Source: RECO01 sp050485385
Lineage (GTDB): Bacteria > Pseudomonadota > Alphaproteobacteria > Geminicoccales > Geminicoccaceae
Direction of reading: 5' to 3'
Length of the DNA: 17,142 bases
Assembly (NCBI GenBank): GCA_050485385.1
Contig: JBJHBG010000107.1
Coordinates: 1-17,142 of the forward strand
Position 1 is the stretch's first letter, and the number at the start of each line of letters is the position of its first letter. Positions 1 to 8,719 of this stretch are shown one piece after another. The notes beneath the pieces were generated by a model, which saw only the letters and a program-made list of their open reading frames with translations, ran no database searches and had not been told where the DNA came from. The position numbers were made by a program, and so were the translations under genes.

Positions 1-942
1 GGCGATGGGCGGCGTGGCGGGGTCGTCGAGCTGATGGATCCACCCGCAAGCGCTGCCGGCTTCGACCTCTTGGCCGAGGGCGAAGGCGGGCTCGAAGGCG
101 CCGCGGCAGGGGGCGTGGACGTAATAGCCCTCGGTGCCGACGGTGACGAGGCGCGGTTCGGGCGTCTCGCCCGCGTAGGGGCTGCGCTCGATGACGCCGA
201 CGTGGGCGAGGAAGTTGTAGACGCCGCGGCGCGCGACTTTCAGGGTTTCGAGGGTGGTGGTGCCGGCACCGCCGAGTTCGGTGCCCATGGAGAGGATGCC
301 CTTGCCGTCGGCGAGCGCGTTGAGGGTGGGCGAACGGTCGCCGCCGCCGGCCGACGGGCTACCGCCTTCGACGATGTAGCCGATGGGTGCTCCGAACGCC
401 TTCAGCGCCGCGAGTTTCCGTTGAAAATGGGCTTCGTCGCCGGTGTTGCGCCGAATCAGGGCGCTCGGCACGTAGTCGAGGGTCTTGCCGCCGGAGTGGA
501 GGTCCAAGAGCGCATCGGTCATCGGCAGGAGGACGTTCGAGACCCAATAGGCGATGGCTTCGGTCGGGCGATGGTCGGGGGCATCCGGCTCGCCGGGAAA
601 GGAGCGGTTGAGGTTGCCGCCGTCGATCGGCGAGCAGCGGCTGTGGTTGGTCGCGGCCGGGGTGTTGAGCGCCGGCAGGACGACGATGCGACCCTGGACC
701 TCGGCCGGATCCAGCTCGCGGATGAGCTTGGCGAGGGTGATCTGCCCCTCGTACTCGTCGCCGTGGTTGCCGGCGTTGAGGTAGACCGTCGGCCCGCTGC
801 CGTTCTTGATCTGCGCGATCGGAATGCCGATCCAGCCGTAAGCCGAGCGGTTGCTGGAGAAGGGCAGCCGCAGGTGCCCCACCTGCTTGCCGTCCTTGCC
901 GAAGTCGATGGGGCAGGTGATGCGGGAACGGAGCTCGCTCAT
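1..942 (-). CDS. Succinylglutamate desuccinylase/aspartoacylase family deacylase (DoeB-like), partial
   Basis: The gene runs off the left edge, so the C-terminus is missing; 314 residues are visible and the family usually has about 330. Metal-dependent M14-like amidohydrolases of this family remove an acyl group from N-acyl amino acids in the cytoplasm. The zinc-site pattern is present: NHGDEYEG (about 59-66, giving His60 and Glu63) and LDLHSGG (His149). The family motif GGNLNRSFPG lies at about 108-117. The overall look is closest to the DoeB group (N-alpha-acetyl-diaminobutyrate deacetylases). The ATG start is preceded by GAGGA that overlaps the stop of the upstream class V PLP gene, with only 10 bases between them, so the two are co-transcribed. 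It is the last visible gene of the peptide-type ABC operon. No ectoine hydrolase or class III transaminase is seen, so the substrate is left open. The family is sure; the acyl substrate is not. Confidence 0.9.
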   Translation of the reverse strand, partial: MSELRSRITCPIDFGKDGKQVGHLRLPFSSNRSAYGWIGIPIAQIKNGSGPTVYLNAGNHGDEYEGQITLAKLIRELDPAEVQGRIVVLPALNTPAATNHSRCSPIDGGNLNRSFPGEPDAPDHRPTEAIAYWVSNVLLPMTDALLDLHSGGKTLDYVPSALIRRNTGDEAHFQRKLAALKAFGAPIGYIVEGGSPSAGGGDRSPTLNALADGKGILSMGTELGGAGTTTLETLKVARRGVYNFLAHVGVIERSPYAGETPEPRLVTVGTEGYYVHAPCRGAFEPAFALGQEVEAGSACGWIHQLDDPATPPIA

Positions 943-952
943 TCGGTGGTCC

Positions 953-2089
953 TCAACCCAGCTCGCGTAGAGCAAGAAGCAGTTGCTCTACGTCGTTGTG
1001 ATCGTTGTAGAGATGCGGGCTAACACGCAGACCACTGCCGCGCAGGCTAACCTCGACGCCCTTGGCCGAGAGCGCCTTGGTGAGCGCGATGGAGGCGGGT
1101 GCGGGCGGGCGGAGACCGATCAGGTGCGGCGAGCGGCGGGGCTGCGGCGGAACCGACCAGCCGAGGTCCTCCGCACCATGGGCGAGCGCGTCGGTGAGGG
1201 GGCGGAGCGTCGTCGCGATGGCTCCCGGCGTCCAGTCGAGGAGCTGGTCGAGCGCCGCTTCGGCCATGGGCAGGGAGACGAAGTTGCTGCGCTCGCCCAT
1301 GTCGTAGCGGCGGGCGCCAGGCTGGAACTCGAAGTTCCAGCCGGTCTGCCCCTCGCGCTCCAGTACCCCGGCACGGACGAACTCGTGCTGCTCCAGCGGC
1401 CGGCCCTCCTGGTGCTGGGGAGCCACGTAGAGGAAGGCGAGCGTGTAGGGACAGAGCAGCCACTTGTAGGCCGAGGCGACGAGAAAGTCGGGGCGCACGG
1501 CCTGCAAGTCGAAGGGAACGGCGCCGATGGTCTGGGTGGCGTCGACGACGAAGGCCGACCCCACCTCGCGGCAGCGACGGCCGACGGCAACGAGGTCGAG
1601 GGCGGTGCCGTCGGTCCAGTGGACGGGCGGCAGGGCAACGATGCCGGTGGCAGCGTCGATGCGCTCCAGAACACCGGCGGTCCAGTCGTCGTCCGAGGGT
1701 CTCGGGACGACGCGCACCGCGGCTGCGACCTCGCGGGCGCGGCGCACCCACTCGTAGGTATTCGAGGCGTGCTCCTCGGCGAGGAGGACGACGTTCTGAT
1801 TGCCGGCAAGCGGCAGGTTCAGGCTCGCGGTGGCGACACCGTAGGAGGAGGAGGCAACCAGCGCGATGTCGCCCGTCTCGGCACCGATGAGCCGGGCGAA
1901 GCGCTCGCGCACGGCCTCGACCGGGAGGTGGAACTCGCGCCTCGTGATGGTCCAGGGGTGCTGCTTGGCGGCAAGGCCCGCCTGACCCGCAGTCATCACC
2001 GTGTCCATCAGCGGCGAGAGATAGGCGCAGTTGAGGTACGCAAGCCCATCCGGGATGTCGAAGCGGTGGCGTTGGCAGGGCAGGACCAA
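953..2089 (-). CDS. Class V aminotransferase-fold PLP-dependent enzyme
   Basis: This 378-residue cytosolic fold-type I PLP enzyme resembles the cysteine desulfurase / isopenicillin-N epimerase / EgtE branch. Visible motifs are the SSSYGVA phosphate-binding region (about 80-86), His157 in PPVHWTDG, the PLP-contacting DATQTIGA (Asp183, Gln186) and the Schiff-base lysine in SAYKWLLCPY (Lys209). This branch includes transaminases, racemases/epimerases, lyases and desulfurases, so the reaction cannot be fixed from sequence. The start codon chosen is TTG, with GAGGA 9 bases upstream; no better in-frame ATG precedes the conserved N-terminal LNCAYLSP segment. It follows the ABC ATPase gene by 40 bases and precedes the deacylase gene by 10. 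It therefore probably acts on an imported compound or on the product of the deacylase. Confidence 0.88.
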   Translation of the reverse strand: MVLPCQRHRFDIPDGLAYLNCAYLSPLMDTVMTAGQAGLAAKQHPWTITRREFHLPVEAVRERFARLIGAETGDIALVASSSYGVATASLNLPLAGNQNVVLLAEEHASNTYEWVRRAREVAAAVRVVPRPSDDDWTAGVLERIDAATGIVALPPVHWTDGTALDLVAVGRRCREVGSAFVVDATQTIGAVPFDLQAVRPDFLVASAYKWLLCPYTLAFLYVAPQHQEGRPLEQHEFVRAGVLEREGQTGWNFEFQPGARRYDMGERSNFVSLPMAEAALDQLLDWTPGAIATTLRPLTDALAHGAEDLGWSVPPQPRRSPHLIGLRPPAPASIALTKALSAKGVEVSLRGSGLRVSPHLYNDHNDVEQLLLALRELG

Positions 2090-2123
2090 GGCAGGATTTC
2101 CTCAGGTAAGTGGTGAGGAAGAC

Positions 2124-2140
2124 GGGGGCCTAAAGCCCCC
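2124..2140 (-). other. Small intercistronic hairpin over the stop codon of the ATPase gene
   Basis: GGGGGC (2124-2129) and GCCCCC (2135-2140) form a perfect 6-base-pair stem with a 5-base loop. The loop and stem contain the TAG stop codon of the second ATPase gene. No T-run follows in the direction of transcription, so this is not a typical intrinsic terminator. It may tune expression or mRNA decay between the transporter genes and the two downstream enzyme genes. The function is inferred. Confidence 0.35.
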
Positions 2141-3122
2141 TGCCCTCCGCGGGCGGGTGGACGAGGTGGCAGGCGACGCGGTGGCCGGGGGCCGCTTCGA
2201 GCGACTGGGGTTCGAGCCGTTTGCACACGTCCATCACGTGCGGACAGCGGGTGTGGAAGCGGCAGCCGGAGGGCGGGTTGGCGGGGCTCGGGATGTCGCC
2301 CTTGATGATCCGCTTGCCGGTGCGCTTGGTCGGGTCGGGCACCGGCACGGCGCTGAGGAGGGCTTGGGTGTAGGGATGTTGCGGGCGGGCGTAGAGCTCG
2401 TGCTTGGGGGCGGTCTCGACCACCTTGCCGAGATACATCACCATCACCCGGTCGGCGATGTGACGGACGACGCCGAGGTCGTGGCTGATGAAGAGGTAGG
2501 TGAGGCCGAACTCGGCCTGCAGGTCCTCGAGCAGGTTGATGACCTGGGCCTGGATCGAGACGTCGAGGGCGGAGACCGGCTCGTCGCAGACGATGAGCTT
2601 GGGATTCACTGCCAAGGCGCGGGCGATGCCGATGCGCTGGCGCTGACCGCCGGAGAACTCGTGCGGGTAGCGGTCGGCCTGATAGGCGGCGAGACCGACC
2701 ACGTCGAGGATCTTCTCGACCCGCTGGCGGCGGCTCTTGGCGTCGCCGATGCCCTGGATCTCCAACGGTTCGGCGACGATGTCGGCGATCCGCATGCGCG
2801 GGTTCAAGGATCCGTACGGATCCTGGAAGATGATCTGCATCTGCCGCCGGATCGGCTGCATCGCCCGCTTGTCGAGCCCCTCGATGGCCTGCCCCTGGAA
2901 CAGGATGCTGCCGGCCGAGGGCTCGATCAGGCGGACCAGCATGCGGCCGGTAGTGGTCTTGCCGCAGCCGCTTTCGCCGACGAGACCGAGCGTTTCGCCG
3001 GGCGCGATCTCCAGGTCGACGCCGTCGACGGCGCGGATCGGCGAGCCCTTGCGGCCGAACGGGCCGCCGCGCTGCGGAAAGTGCTTGGTCAGCCCGATGG
3101 CCTGGATCAAGGGCACGGTCAT
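2130..3122 (-). CDS. Dipeptide/oligopeptide ABC transporter ATP-binding protein (DppF/OppF type)
   Basis: This 330-residue cytoplasmic ATPase subunit couples ATP hydrolysis to uptake through the two permeases encoded upstream. It has Walker A GESGCGKT (49-56), Q-loop Gln100 in IFQDPYGSLNP, signature FSGGQ (156-160), Walker B LIVCDEP (176-182) and switch His214. The Cys-containing C-terminal segment GCRFHTRCP is the oligopeptide/dipeptide ATPase extension, which in DppD/DppF proteins can bind an iron-sulfur cluster. The ATG overlaps the TGA of the preceding ATPase gene (ATGA, 3119-3122), indicating translational coupling. A longer in-frame reading upstream of this ATG is only an Arg/Pro-rich artefact of high GC. 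The family is certain and the substrate unknown. Confidence 0.95.
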   Translation of the reverse strand: MTVPLIQAIGLTKHFPQRGGPFGRKGSPIRAVDGVDLEIAPGETLGLVGESGCGKTTTGRMLVRLIEPSAGSILFQGQAIEGLDKRAMQPIRRQMQIIFQDPYGSLNPRMRIADIVAEPLEIQGIGDAKSRRQRVEKILDVVGLAAYQADRYPHEFSGGQRQRIGIARALAVNPKLIVCDEPVSALDVSIQAQVINLLEDLQAEFGLTYLFISHDLGVVRHIADRVMVMYLGKVVETAPKHELYARPQHPYTQALLSAVPVPDPTKRTGKRIIKGDIPSPANPPSGCRFHTRCPHVMDVCKRLEPQSLEAAPGHRVACHLVHPPAEGRGL

Positions 3123-4117
3123 CGCTGCACCCCGTCGGCGCGGGCGAGCTCGTCGATGCGGATGCAAGCGGCGCGGTGGCGGGGGCCGGCGTCGACGAGG
3201 CGCGGGTCGATGGTGGCGCAGGCCGCCTCGGCGTAGCCGCAGCGGGGGCGAAAGCGACAACCGGTGGGCAGTTCGAACGGTGCGGGGACGGTGCCGGGGA
3301 TGGCGAACAGGCGGCCGCCCTCGTCGTCGATGGAGGGGATGCTGCGCAACAGGCCCTCGGTGTAGGGGTGGCGCGGATGCGCGAAGAGCTCGTGGACGGG
3401 GGCCTCCTCGACGACGCGGCCAGCGTACATGACCATCACCCGATCGACGTGCTGGGCGACGACGCCGAGGTCGTGGGTGATGAGGATGACGGCCATGCCG
3501 AACTCGGCCCGGATGTCACTCAGCAGTTCGAGGATCTGCGCCTGGATGGTGACGTCGAGGGCGGTGGTGGGTTCGTCGGCGAGGAGCAGGCGCGGGTTGC
3601 ACGAGAGGGCGATGGCGATCATCACCCGCTGCCGCATGCCGCCCGAGAGCTGGTGCGGGTACTCGTCGAGGCGGCGTGCGGGGGCGGCGATGCCGACGCG
3701 GTCGAGCATGTCTGTCGCCCGCTGCCGTGCCGCCTTGGCGCCGATCCTCTCGTGGTAGCGGATGGTCTCCACGATCTGGTCGCCGACGGTGTAGACCGGG
3801 TTGAGCGAAGTCATCGGCTCCTGGAAGATCATCGCGATCTCGGCGCCCCGGATCTGCCGCATGCGGCGATTGGAAACGCGGCGCAGGTCCTCCCCTTGAA
3901 AGCGGATGGAGCCGCCGGTGATCCGCCCCGGCGGATCGGGGATGAGGCCGAGGATCGAGAGCGCGGTGACACTCTTGCCGCTACCGCTCTCGCCGACGAT
4001 GCCCATCACTTCGCCGGGCGCGAGGTCGAAGCTGACGCCATCGACGGCGTTGAAGGCCCCGCCGCCGGAGCGAAAGGCGGTGACGAGGTCGCGGACTTCG
4101 AGCAGGGGTGGCGTCAC
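3119..4117 (-). CDS. Dipeptide/oligopeptide ABC transporter ATP-binding protein (DppD/OppD type)
   Basis: This 332-residue ATPase subunit pairs with the DppF-type ATPase encoded immediately downstream. Motifs are Walker A GESGSGKS (42-49), Q-loop Gln99 in IFQEPMTSLNP, signature LSGGM (157-161), Walker B LLLADEP (177-183) and switch His215. The C-terminal GCRFRPRCGYAEAAC region is the expected Cys-bearing extension, though the spacing of its cysteines differs slightly from the partner. The start is GTG, overlapping the TGA of the upstream permease gene as GTGA (4114-4117). It is chosen because similarity to the family begins there; the upstream in-frame extension is antisense-like and Arg/Pro-rich. 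It is part of the binding protein-permease-permease-ATPase-ATPase order typical of peptide importers. Confidence 0.95.
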   Translation of the reverse strand: MTPPLLEVRDLVTAFRSGGGAFNAVDGVSFDLAPGEVMGIVGESGSGKSVTALSILGLIPDPPGRITGGSIRFQGEDLRRVSNRRMRQIRGAEIAMIFQEPMTSLNPVYTVGDQIVETIRYHERIGAKAARQRATDMLDRVGIAAPARRLDEYPHQLSGGMRQRVMIAIALSCNPRLLLADEPTTALDVTIQAQILELLSDIRAEFGMAVILITHDLGVVAQHVDRVMVMYAGRVVEEAPVHELFAHPRHPYTEGLLRSIPSIDDEGGRLFAIPGTVPAPFELPTGCRFRPRCGYAEAACATIDPRLVDAGPRHRAACIRIDELARADGVQR

Positions 4118-4990
4118 TGCTGGACTTTCAAGCGTGGGTCGAGGACGTCGCGGAGGCCGTCGCCCAGGAGGTTGAGGCCGAGGACCGTGGCGGCGAGGAC
4201 GAGGCCGGGGATCAAGGTGATCCAGGGCGCTTCGCGAATGTACTGGCGGCCCTCGGAGATGATCGCGCCCCAGGTCGGGGTCGGCGGCTGCGCGCCGAGG
4301 CCGAGGAAGCTCAAGATCGCCTCCGACAGCACCGAATAGGCGAAGATGAAGGTGAGCTGGACGATCAGGGGTGCCATGCAGTTGGGCAGGATGTGGCGGC
4401 GCAGGATGCGCCAGTCGCTGGCGCCGGAGGCACGCGCCGCCTGCACGTACTCCATCTCGCGGGCGACCAGGACCGAGGCGCGGACGATGCGGGCGGTGCG
4501 CGGCGTGTAGACGACGGCAAGGGCGATCACGGCGTTCATCGAGCCGGGGCCGAGGGCGGCACCGATGCCGATCGCCAACAGGATCACGGGGAACGCCATG
4601 AAGGCGTCGCAGATCCGCATCAACAGATTGTCGAGGCTGCGGAAGTAGCCGGCGAGCGCGCCGATCAGGGTGCCGAACACGGCGTTGAGGAGGACCACGC
4701 CGAAGCCGATGGCGAGCGAAATCTGCGCCCCGTAGAGGACTCGCGCCCACTGGCTGCGGCCGAAATTGTCGGTGCCGAAGAGGAAGTCCGCGCCCGGCGG
4801 CTGGAAGCGCTGGCGGACCCCGGTCTGCCTGGGGTCGGCGGTGGTGAGAAGGTCGGCGAAGATGGCCGCGAGCAGCACCACCGTGAAGAGGGTACAGCCG
4901 ACCACGAACAGCTTGTGCCGCAGGAGGCGCGACCAGACGCTGTCGCTGCGACGGCGGACCGGCGGGCGGACCGCAGACCCGGTCGCGGCT

Positions 4991-5001
<11 letters not shown>
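4114..5001 (-). CDS. Peptide-type ABC transporter permease (DppC/OppC type)
   Basis: This 295-residue inner-membrane permease subunit has the usual DppC layout. A basic cytoplasmic N-terminus of about 30 residues is followed by a first membrane helix (about 31-52), a periplasmic loop with FLFGTDNFGR (about 73-81) and five further helices. The ATPase-coupling EAA loop runs about 184-207 (from EYVQAARASG to ILPN). The end LGDGLRDVLDPRL is typical of the family. Its ATG lies 11 bases inside the upstream permease gene, and its stop overlaps the GTG of the DppD-type ATPase gene, so the four transporter genes are translationally chained. The length matches the family. The transported substrate cannot be read from this subunit. 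Confidence 0.95.
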
Positions 5002-5941
<940 letters not shown>

Positions 5942-5965
5942 CGCCTAGGCTCCCAAGCTCGAGGC

Positions 5966-5998
5966 GCCGGCCGAACGACACGCTGCCGTTCGGCCGGC
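5966..5998 (-). other. Intercistronic stem-loop between binding-protein and permease genes
   Basis: GCCGGCCGAACG (5966-5977) and CGTTCGGCCGGC (5987-5998) are perfect 12-base inverted repeats around a 9-base loop, just after the solute-binding-protein stop codon. No T-run follows on the transcribed strand. From knowledge of other ABC operons, such hairpins protect the 3' end of the binding-protein message or partly attenuate transcription, giving an excess of binding protein over membrane subunits. The structure is read directly; the role is inferred. Confidence 0.65.
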
Positions 5999-6009
5999 CG
6001 AAACGGGGC

Positions 6010-7596
6010 TCAGGAGGCGGGGTCCATCCAGACGTTGGACATCCGCGGGATGCGGAACGGCACGAAGTTGTGCACGTTGTGCCGGGTTGCCTGGTTCTTG
6101 GTCAGCCAGCCGAAGGGCAGTGCCAGACCGTGTTCCATCACCCGGTACTGCACGTCGGCGAAGGCTTCGGCCCGCTCCTCGAAGGTCTCGGAGTTGACCA
6201 TGCGCGCATAGGCTTCGTCGAACACCGGATCGCTGTCTTCCGGATTGGCGAAATTGTAGATCGGCCGCGGCGGCGCCATGAACTTGAAGACCGCCAGGTA
6301 GCCGAGCGACGAGTTGGTTCCCCAGCCGGTGAAGTGGTAGTTCCAGTCGTCGTGCGCGGTATTCCGAGTGGAAATCGTTGCCGGCCAGTCCTGCACCTCC
6401 AAGCGCACGTTCATGCCGATTTCTTGGAGCTGCTCGGCCATCATCAGTGCCGCGTTGTACATGGTGGTGTAGTCGCGGTTGGTGAGCAGCACCAATTCCT
6501 CACCGGCATAGCCGGCTTCCTCCAGCAGCGCCTTGGCCTGCTCCGGGTCGTTGACGTTGAAGTATTCCTGGCCGGCGTCGCTGTAGACGGCGCGATCCTG
6601 CGTCTGGAAACCGTAGTTGAGGTTGTAGGCCCCGTCCGTCGCCACCTCCATGATCTCCTCCATGTCGAGGGCGACGGCGATGGCGCGGCGCACCAGCGCG
6701 TTGTCGGTCGGTGGCTTGGCGAGGTTCGGCGTGGCGATGTGGATCCAGAAATTCTCGTAGGGCACGATGTTGATGTTCGGATCGCCGCTCAACCGCTCGA
6801 CGCTCGACTGCGGCACGTCCTCGACCGCGTGCAGCTCCCCGGTCTCCAGGCCAGCCACCCGCGAGCCCGCCTCGGTCACGATGCGGAAGGTGACCTGATC
6901 GACGCAGGCTACCTTGTAGCCGCCGAAACCCGTCCGGTCGTCGAAGGACTCGTTCGGTTTGTAGTCGTCGAATCGCGCCAGCCGCACGTGGCTGTCGGGG
7001 ATGAACTCGACGAAGCGGAACGGCCCGGTCCCGATCGGTTCGAGCCGCATCGCGTCGTTGGCCGCGTTCTCGGCCTTGACGATCACGATCGGCACGCTGA
7101 ACGAGCTGAGTTCTTCGAGGAAGGTCGGCTGCGCCTGCTTCATGTGGACGACGAAGGTCAGGTCGTCGGTCGCTTCCCAGCTCTCGGCATTGGCCAGGAT
7201 CGCCCGTTCGACGCCGACCTGGGCGTAACGGTCGAAAGACGCCACCACGTCGGCCGCATTCAGCATCGAGCCGTCGTGGAACGGCACCCCTTCGCGCAAG
7301 GTGAAGGTATAGGTCAGGCCATCGTCGCTGATGTCGACGGCCTCGGCCAACTCCAGGATGGTCTCGTTGGTCTCGTCGCGGGTCACCAGCGATTCGAAGA
7401 TGTGCATGGCGATGTTGCGCGTCGAGATGGTCGAACTCGCGTGCATGTCGAGGCTGTTCACCATGGCCTCCTGACCGAACACCAGATGGCCGCCGGTGTG
7501 CGGGCAGGTGAACTTCTCCGCCGCGGCGCTGCCGGCGAGCAGACTGCCGACCGCGGCGCCGACCAGCCAGCCCGATCGTACCAACGTGACGCTCAT
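6010..7596 (-). CDS. ABC transporter substrate-binding protein, family 5 (peptide/nickel type)
   Basis: This 528-residue periplasmic binding protein delivers substrate to the permeases encoded downstream. It has a clear Sec signal peptide, with a hydrophobic stretch at about 9-22 and a predicted cut after GSAAA (Ala26/Glu27). The family 5 signature is at about 84-123, around DGLTYTFTLREGVPFHDG, and GTGPFRFVE lies at about 189-197. Cys31 and Cys231 are the cysteines I see in the mature N-terminal half and could form a disulfide. The ATG at 7596 has GGGAGA about 8 bases upstream and is the only start giving a signal peptide; the in-frame extension further upstream is antisense to the divergent dehydrogenase gene. 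Family members bind peptides, amino-acid derivatives, opines or sugars, so the ligand is open. A sigma-54-type promoter precedes it. Confidence 0.95.
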   Translation of the reverse strand: MSVTLVRSGWLVGAAVGSLLAGSAAAEKFTCPHTGGHLVFGQEAMVNSLDMHASSTISTRNIAMHIFESLVTRDETNETILELAEAVDISDDGLTYTFTLREGVPFHDGSMLNAADVVASFDRYAQVGVERAILANAESWEATDDLTFVVHMKQAQPTFLEELSSFSVPIVIVKAENAANDAMRLEPIGTGPFRFVEFIPDSHVRLARFDDYKPNESFDDRTGFGGYKVACVDQVTFRIVTEAGSRVAGLETGELHAVEDVPQSSVERLSGDPNINIVPYENFWIHIATPNLAKPPTDNALVRRAIAVALDMEEIMEVATDGAYNLNYGFQTQDRAVYSDAGQEYFNVNDPEQAKALLEEAGYAGEELVLLTNRDYTTMYNAALMMAEQLQEIGMNVRLEVQDWPATISTRNTAHDDWNYHFTGWGTNSSLGYLAVFKFMAPPRPIYNFANPEDSDPVFDEAYARMVNSETFEERAEAFADVQYRVMEHGLALPFGWLTKNQATRHNVHNFVPFRIPRMSNVWMDPAS

Positions 7597-7640
7597 GGCG
7601 CTTCTCCCTGTCCTGAACGACCCTCTGTCACGCGGGGTCA

Positions 7641-7657
7641 TGCAATGACGGTGCCAA
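7641..7657 (-). promoter_or_regulatory. Candidate sigma-54 (RpoN) promoter of the transport operon
   Basis: On the minus strand the sequence is TTGGCACCGTCATTGCA. Established consensus for sigma-54 is YTGGCACGRNNNTTGCW. The window matches every fixed position except the base after TGGCAC (C for G), and the 5-base spacing between TGGCAC and TTGC is exact. A transcript would start near 7630, giving a short leader of roughly 35 bases before the binding-protein ATG, which sits well with the Shine-Dalgarno sequence there. A pair of GAAGCCC direct repeats (7719-7725 and 7734-7740) lies upstream, but no recognisable NtrC site was seen. Confidence 0.65.
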
Positions 7658-7770
7658 GAAAACCGGGTCGCTACAACCCTCGCCGTGGTCCGACAACGCA
7701 GCCTTGCAACGAGCCGCCGAAGCCCTAGGCCTGGAAGCCCGAACGAAGGCGCGACGAGGAGCGGCGGAGC

Positions 7771-8712
7771 ATGACGATCGAGGTGCTGGGCTTGGCCCGT
7801 GGACGAATCGAACCCTGGATCGAGCCCATCGCCGCGCACTGCCGTCTCAGCCTCGTCACGCCTGCCGACGATCTCGACGCGGCCCTCGCCGGCATCGGTG
7901 ACCCCGTTCGCGCCATCGTCACCAGCGGCGGCATGCGGGTCGACCGCGCCCTGCTCGACCGGCTGCCGGCGCTCGGCATCGTGACGGTGACCGGCGTCGG
8001 CTACGATCACGTGGACGTGGCCGCCTGCAAATCGCGCGGCATCTTCGTCTGCAACGCCCCCGGGACCACCACCGCCTGCGTCGCCGACATGGCGATCGGC
8101 CTCTATCTCGCGGTCGTCCGCCGGATCGTCGCCCACGATCGCTTCGTCCGCGAGGGTCGCTGGTTGGCGGGCCGGGCCCCCCTCACCCGTCGGGCCAGCG
8201 GCCGGCGACTGGGCATCTGGGGTCTGGGTGCCATCGGCCGGGCCGTCGCCCGCCGCGCCCTGGCGTTCGACATGGACGTGCACCACTACTCCCGCCGCCC
8301 CCGCTCCGACGTCGGCTACACCGCCCATCCCTCGCTGCTCGATCTGGCGGCGGCGGTGGACGTCCTGGTGTGCACGGTGCCGGCCAATGCGGAGAGCATC
8401 GGCGCGGTGAACACCGCCGTACTGGACGCCCTCGGTCGGGACGGCATCCTCGTCAACGTCGGTCGCGGCACACTGGTCGACGAAGCGGCCCTGGTGCGCG
8501 CGCTCGTGGAACGGCGCATCGCCGGTGCCGGGCTCGACGTCTTCGTCGAGGAGCCCTGCTTGCCGAGCGCAGTCGTGGGTCTCGACAACGTCGTCCTCGG
8601 CCCCCACGCGGCGGGCTCCACCCACGAGACCTGGGCCGACGTGGTCGGCACCATCCTGGAGAACGTCGACCTCTTCGTCCGCGAGGGTCGCGTCTCGACG
8701 CCCGTCGGCTGA
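7771..8712 (+). CDS. D-2-hydroxyacid dehydrogenase, NAD(P)-binding
   Basis: This 313-residue cytosolic enzyme reduces 2-oxo acids (such as glyoxylate or hydroxypyruvate) to D-2-hydroxyacids, or runs in reverse. The nucleotide-binding motif is GLGAIG (151-156). The catalytic triad is Arg232 in NVGRGTLVDE, Glu261 in DVFVEEP and His279 in LGPHAAGSTHET. The second strand of the Rossmann fold ends YSRRPR (173-178); basic residues there usually indicate NADPH preference, as in GhrA/GhrB-like hydroxypyruvate reductases. GAGGAG lies about 10 bases before the ATG. It is transcribed divergently from the ABC operon with 174 bases between them, and ends exactly where the convergent aminotransferase gene ends. 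Substrate identity is inferred only at class level. Confidence 0.93.
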   Translation: MTIEVLGLARGRIEPWIEPIAAHCRLSLVTPADDLDAALAGIGDPVRAIVTSGGMRVDRALLDRLPALGIVTVTGVGYDHVDVAACKSRGIFVCNAPGTTTACVADMAIGLYLAVVRRIVAHDRFVREGRWLAGRAPLTRRASGRRLGIWGLGAIGRAVARRALAFDMDVHHYSRRPRSDVGYTAHPSLLDLAAAVDVLVCTVPANAESIGAVNTAVLDALGRDGILVNVGRGTLVDEAALVRALVERRIAGAGLDVFVEEPCLPSAVVGLDNVVLGPHAAGSTHETWADVVGTILENVDLFVREGRVSTPVG

Positions 8713-8719
8713 TCAGCCG
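8706..8719. repeat. Palindrome spanning two abutting stop codons
   Basis: CGGCTGATCAGCCG is a perfect 14-base palindrome centred between 8712 and 8713. The TGA of the plus-strand dehydrogenase (8710-8712) and the TGA of the minus-strand aminotransferase (8713-8715) sit back to back in its centre as TGATCA. It has no loop and no flanking T-run, so it is at best a weak bidirectional termination element. Confidence 0.5.

Noticed and set aside
34..1023. Long plus-strand open frame opposite the deacylase gene
   Set aside because: It is Gly/Ala/Asp/Glu/Val-rich without family motifs and is antisense to a clear zinc deacylase. It is a high-GC shadow frame.
1..2089. Ectoine-degradation cluster (doe/eut genes)
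   Set aside because: Only the deacylase resembles DoeB. The PLP enzyme is class V, not the class III DoeD transaminase, and no DoeA-type hydrolase is visible, although the left flank is unseen.
2807..2824. Perfect 18-base palindrome AGGATCCGTACGGATCCT inside the DppF-type ATPase gene
   Set aside because: It encodes the conserved Q-loop DPYGSL segment, so coding constraint plus chance explains it; no regulatory role is supported.
983..3236. Plus-strand open frames of ~380-400 codons opposite the class V PLP and ATPase genes
   Set aside because: The opposite strand carries complete catalytic motifs (PLP lysine, Walker A/B); these frames have none and show shadow-like composition.
5966..5998. 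Intrinsic terminator after the binding-protein gene
   Set aside because: The stem is strong, but no T-run follows and the permease genes continue in the same direction. It is better read as a stabilising or attenuating hairpin.
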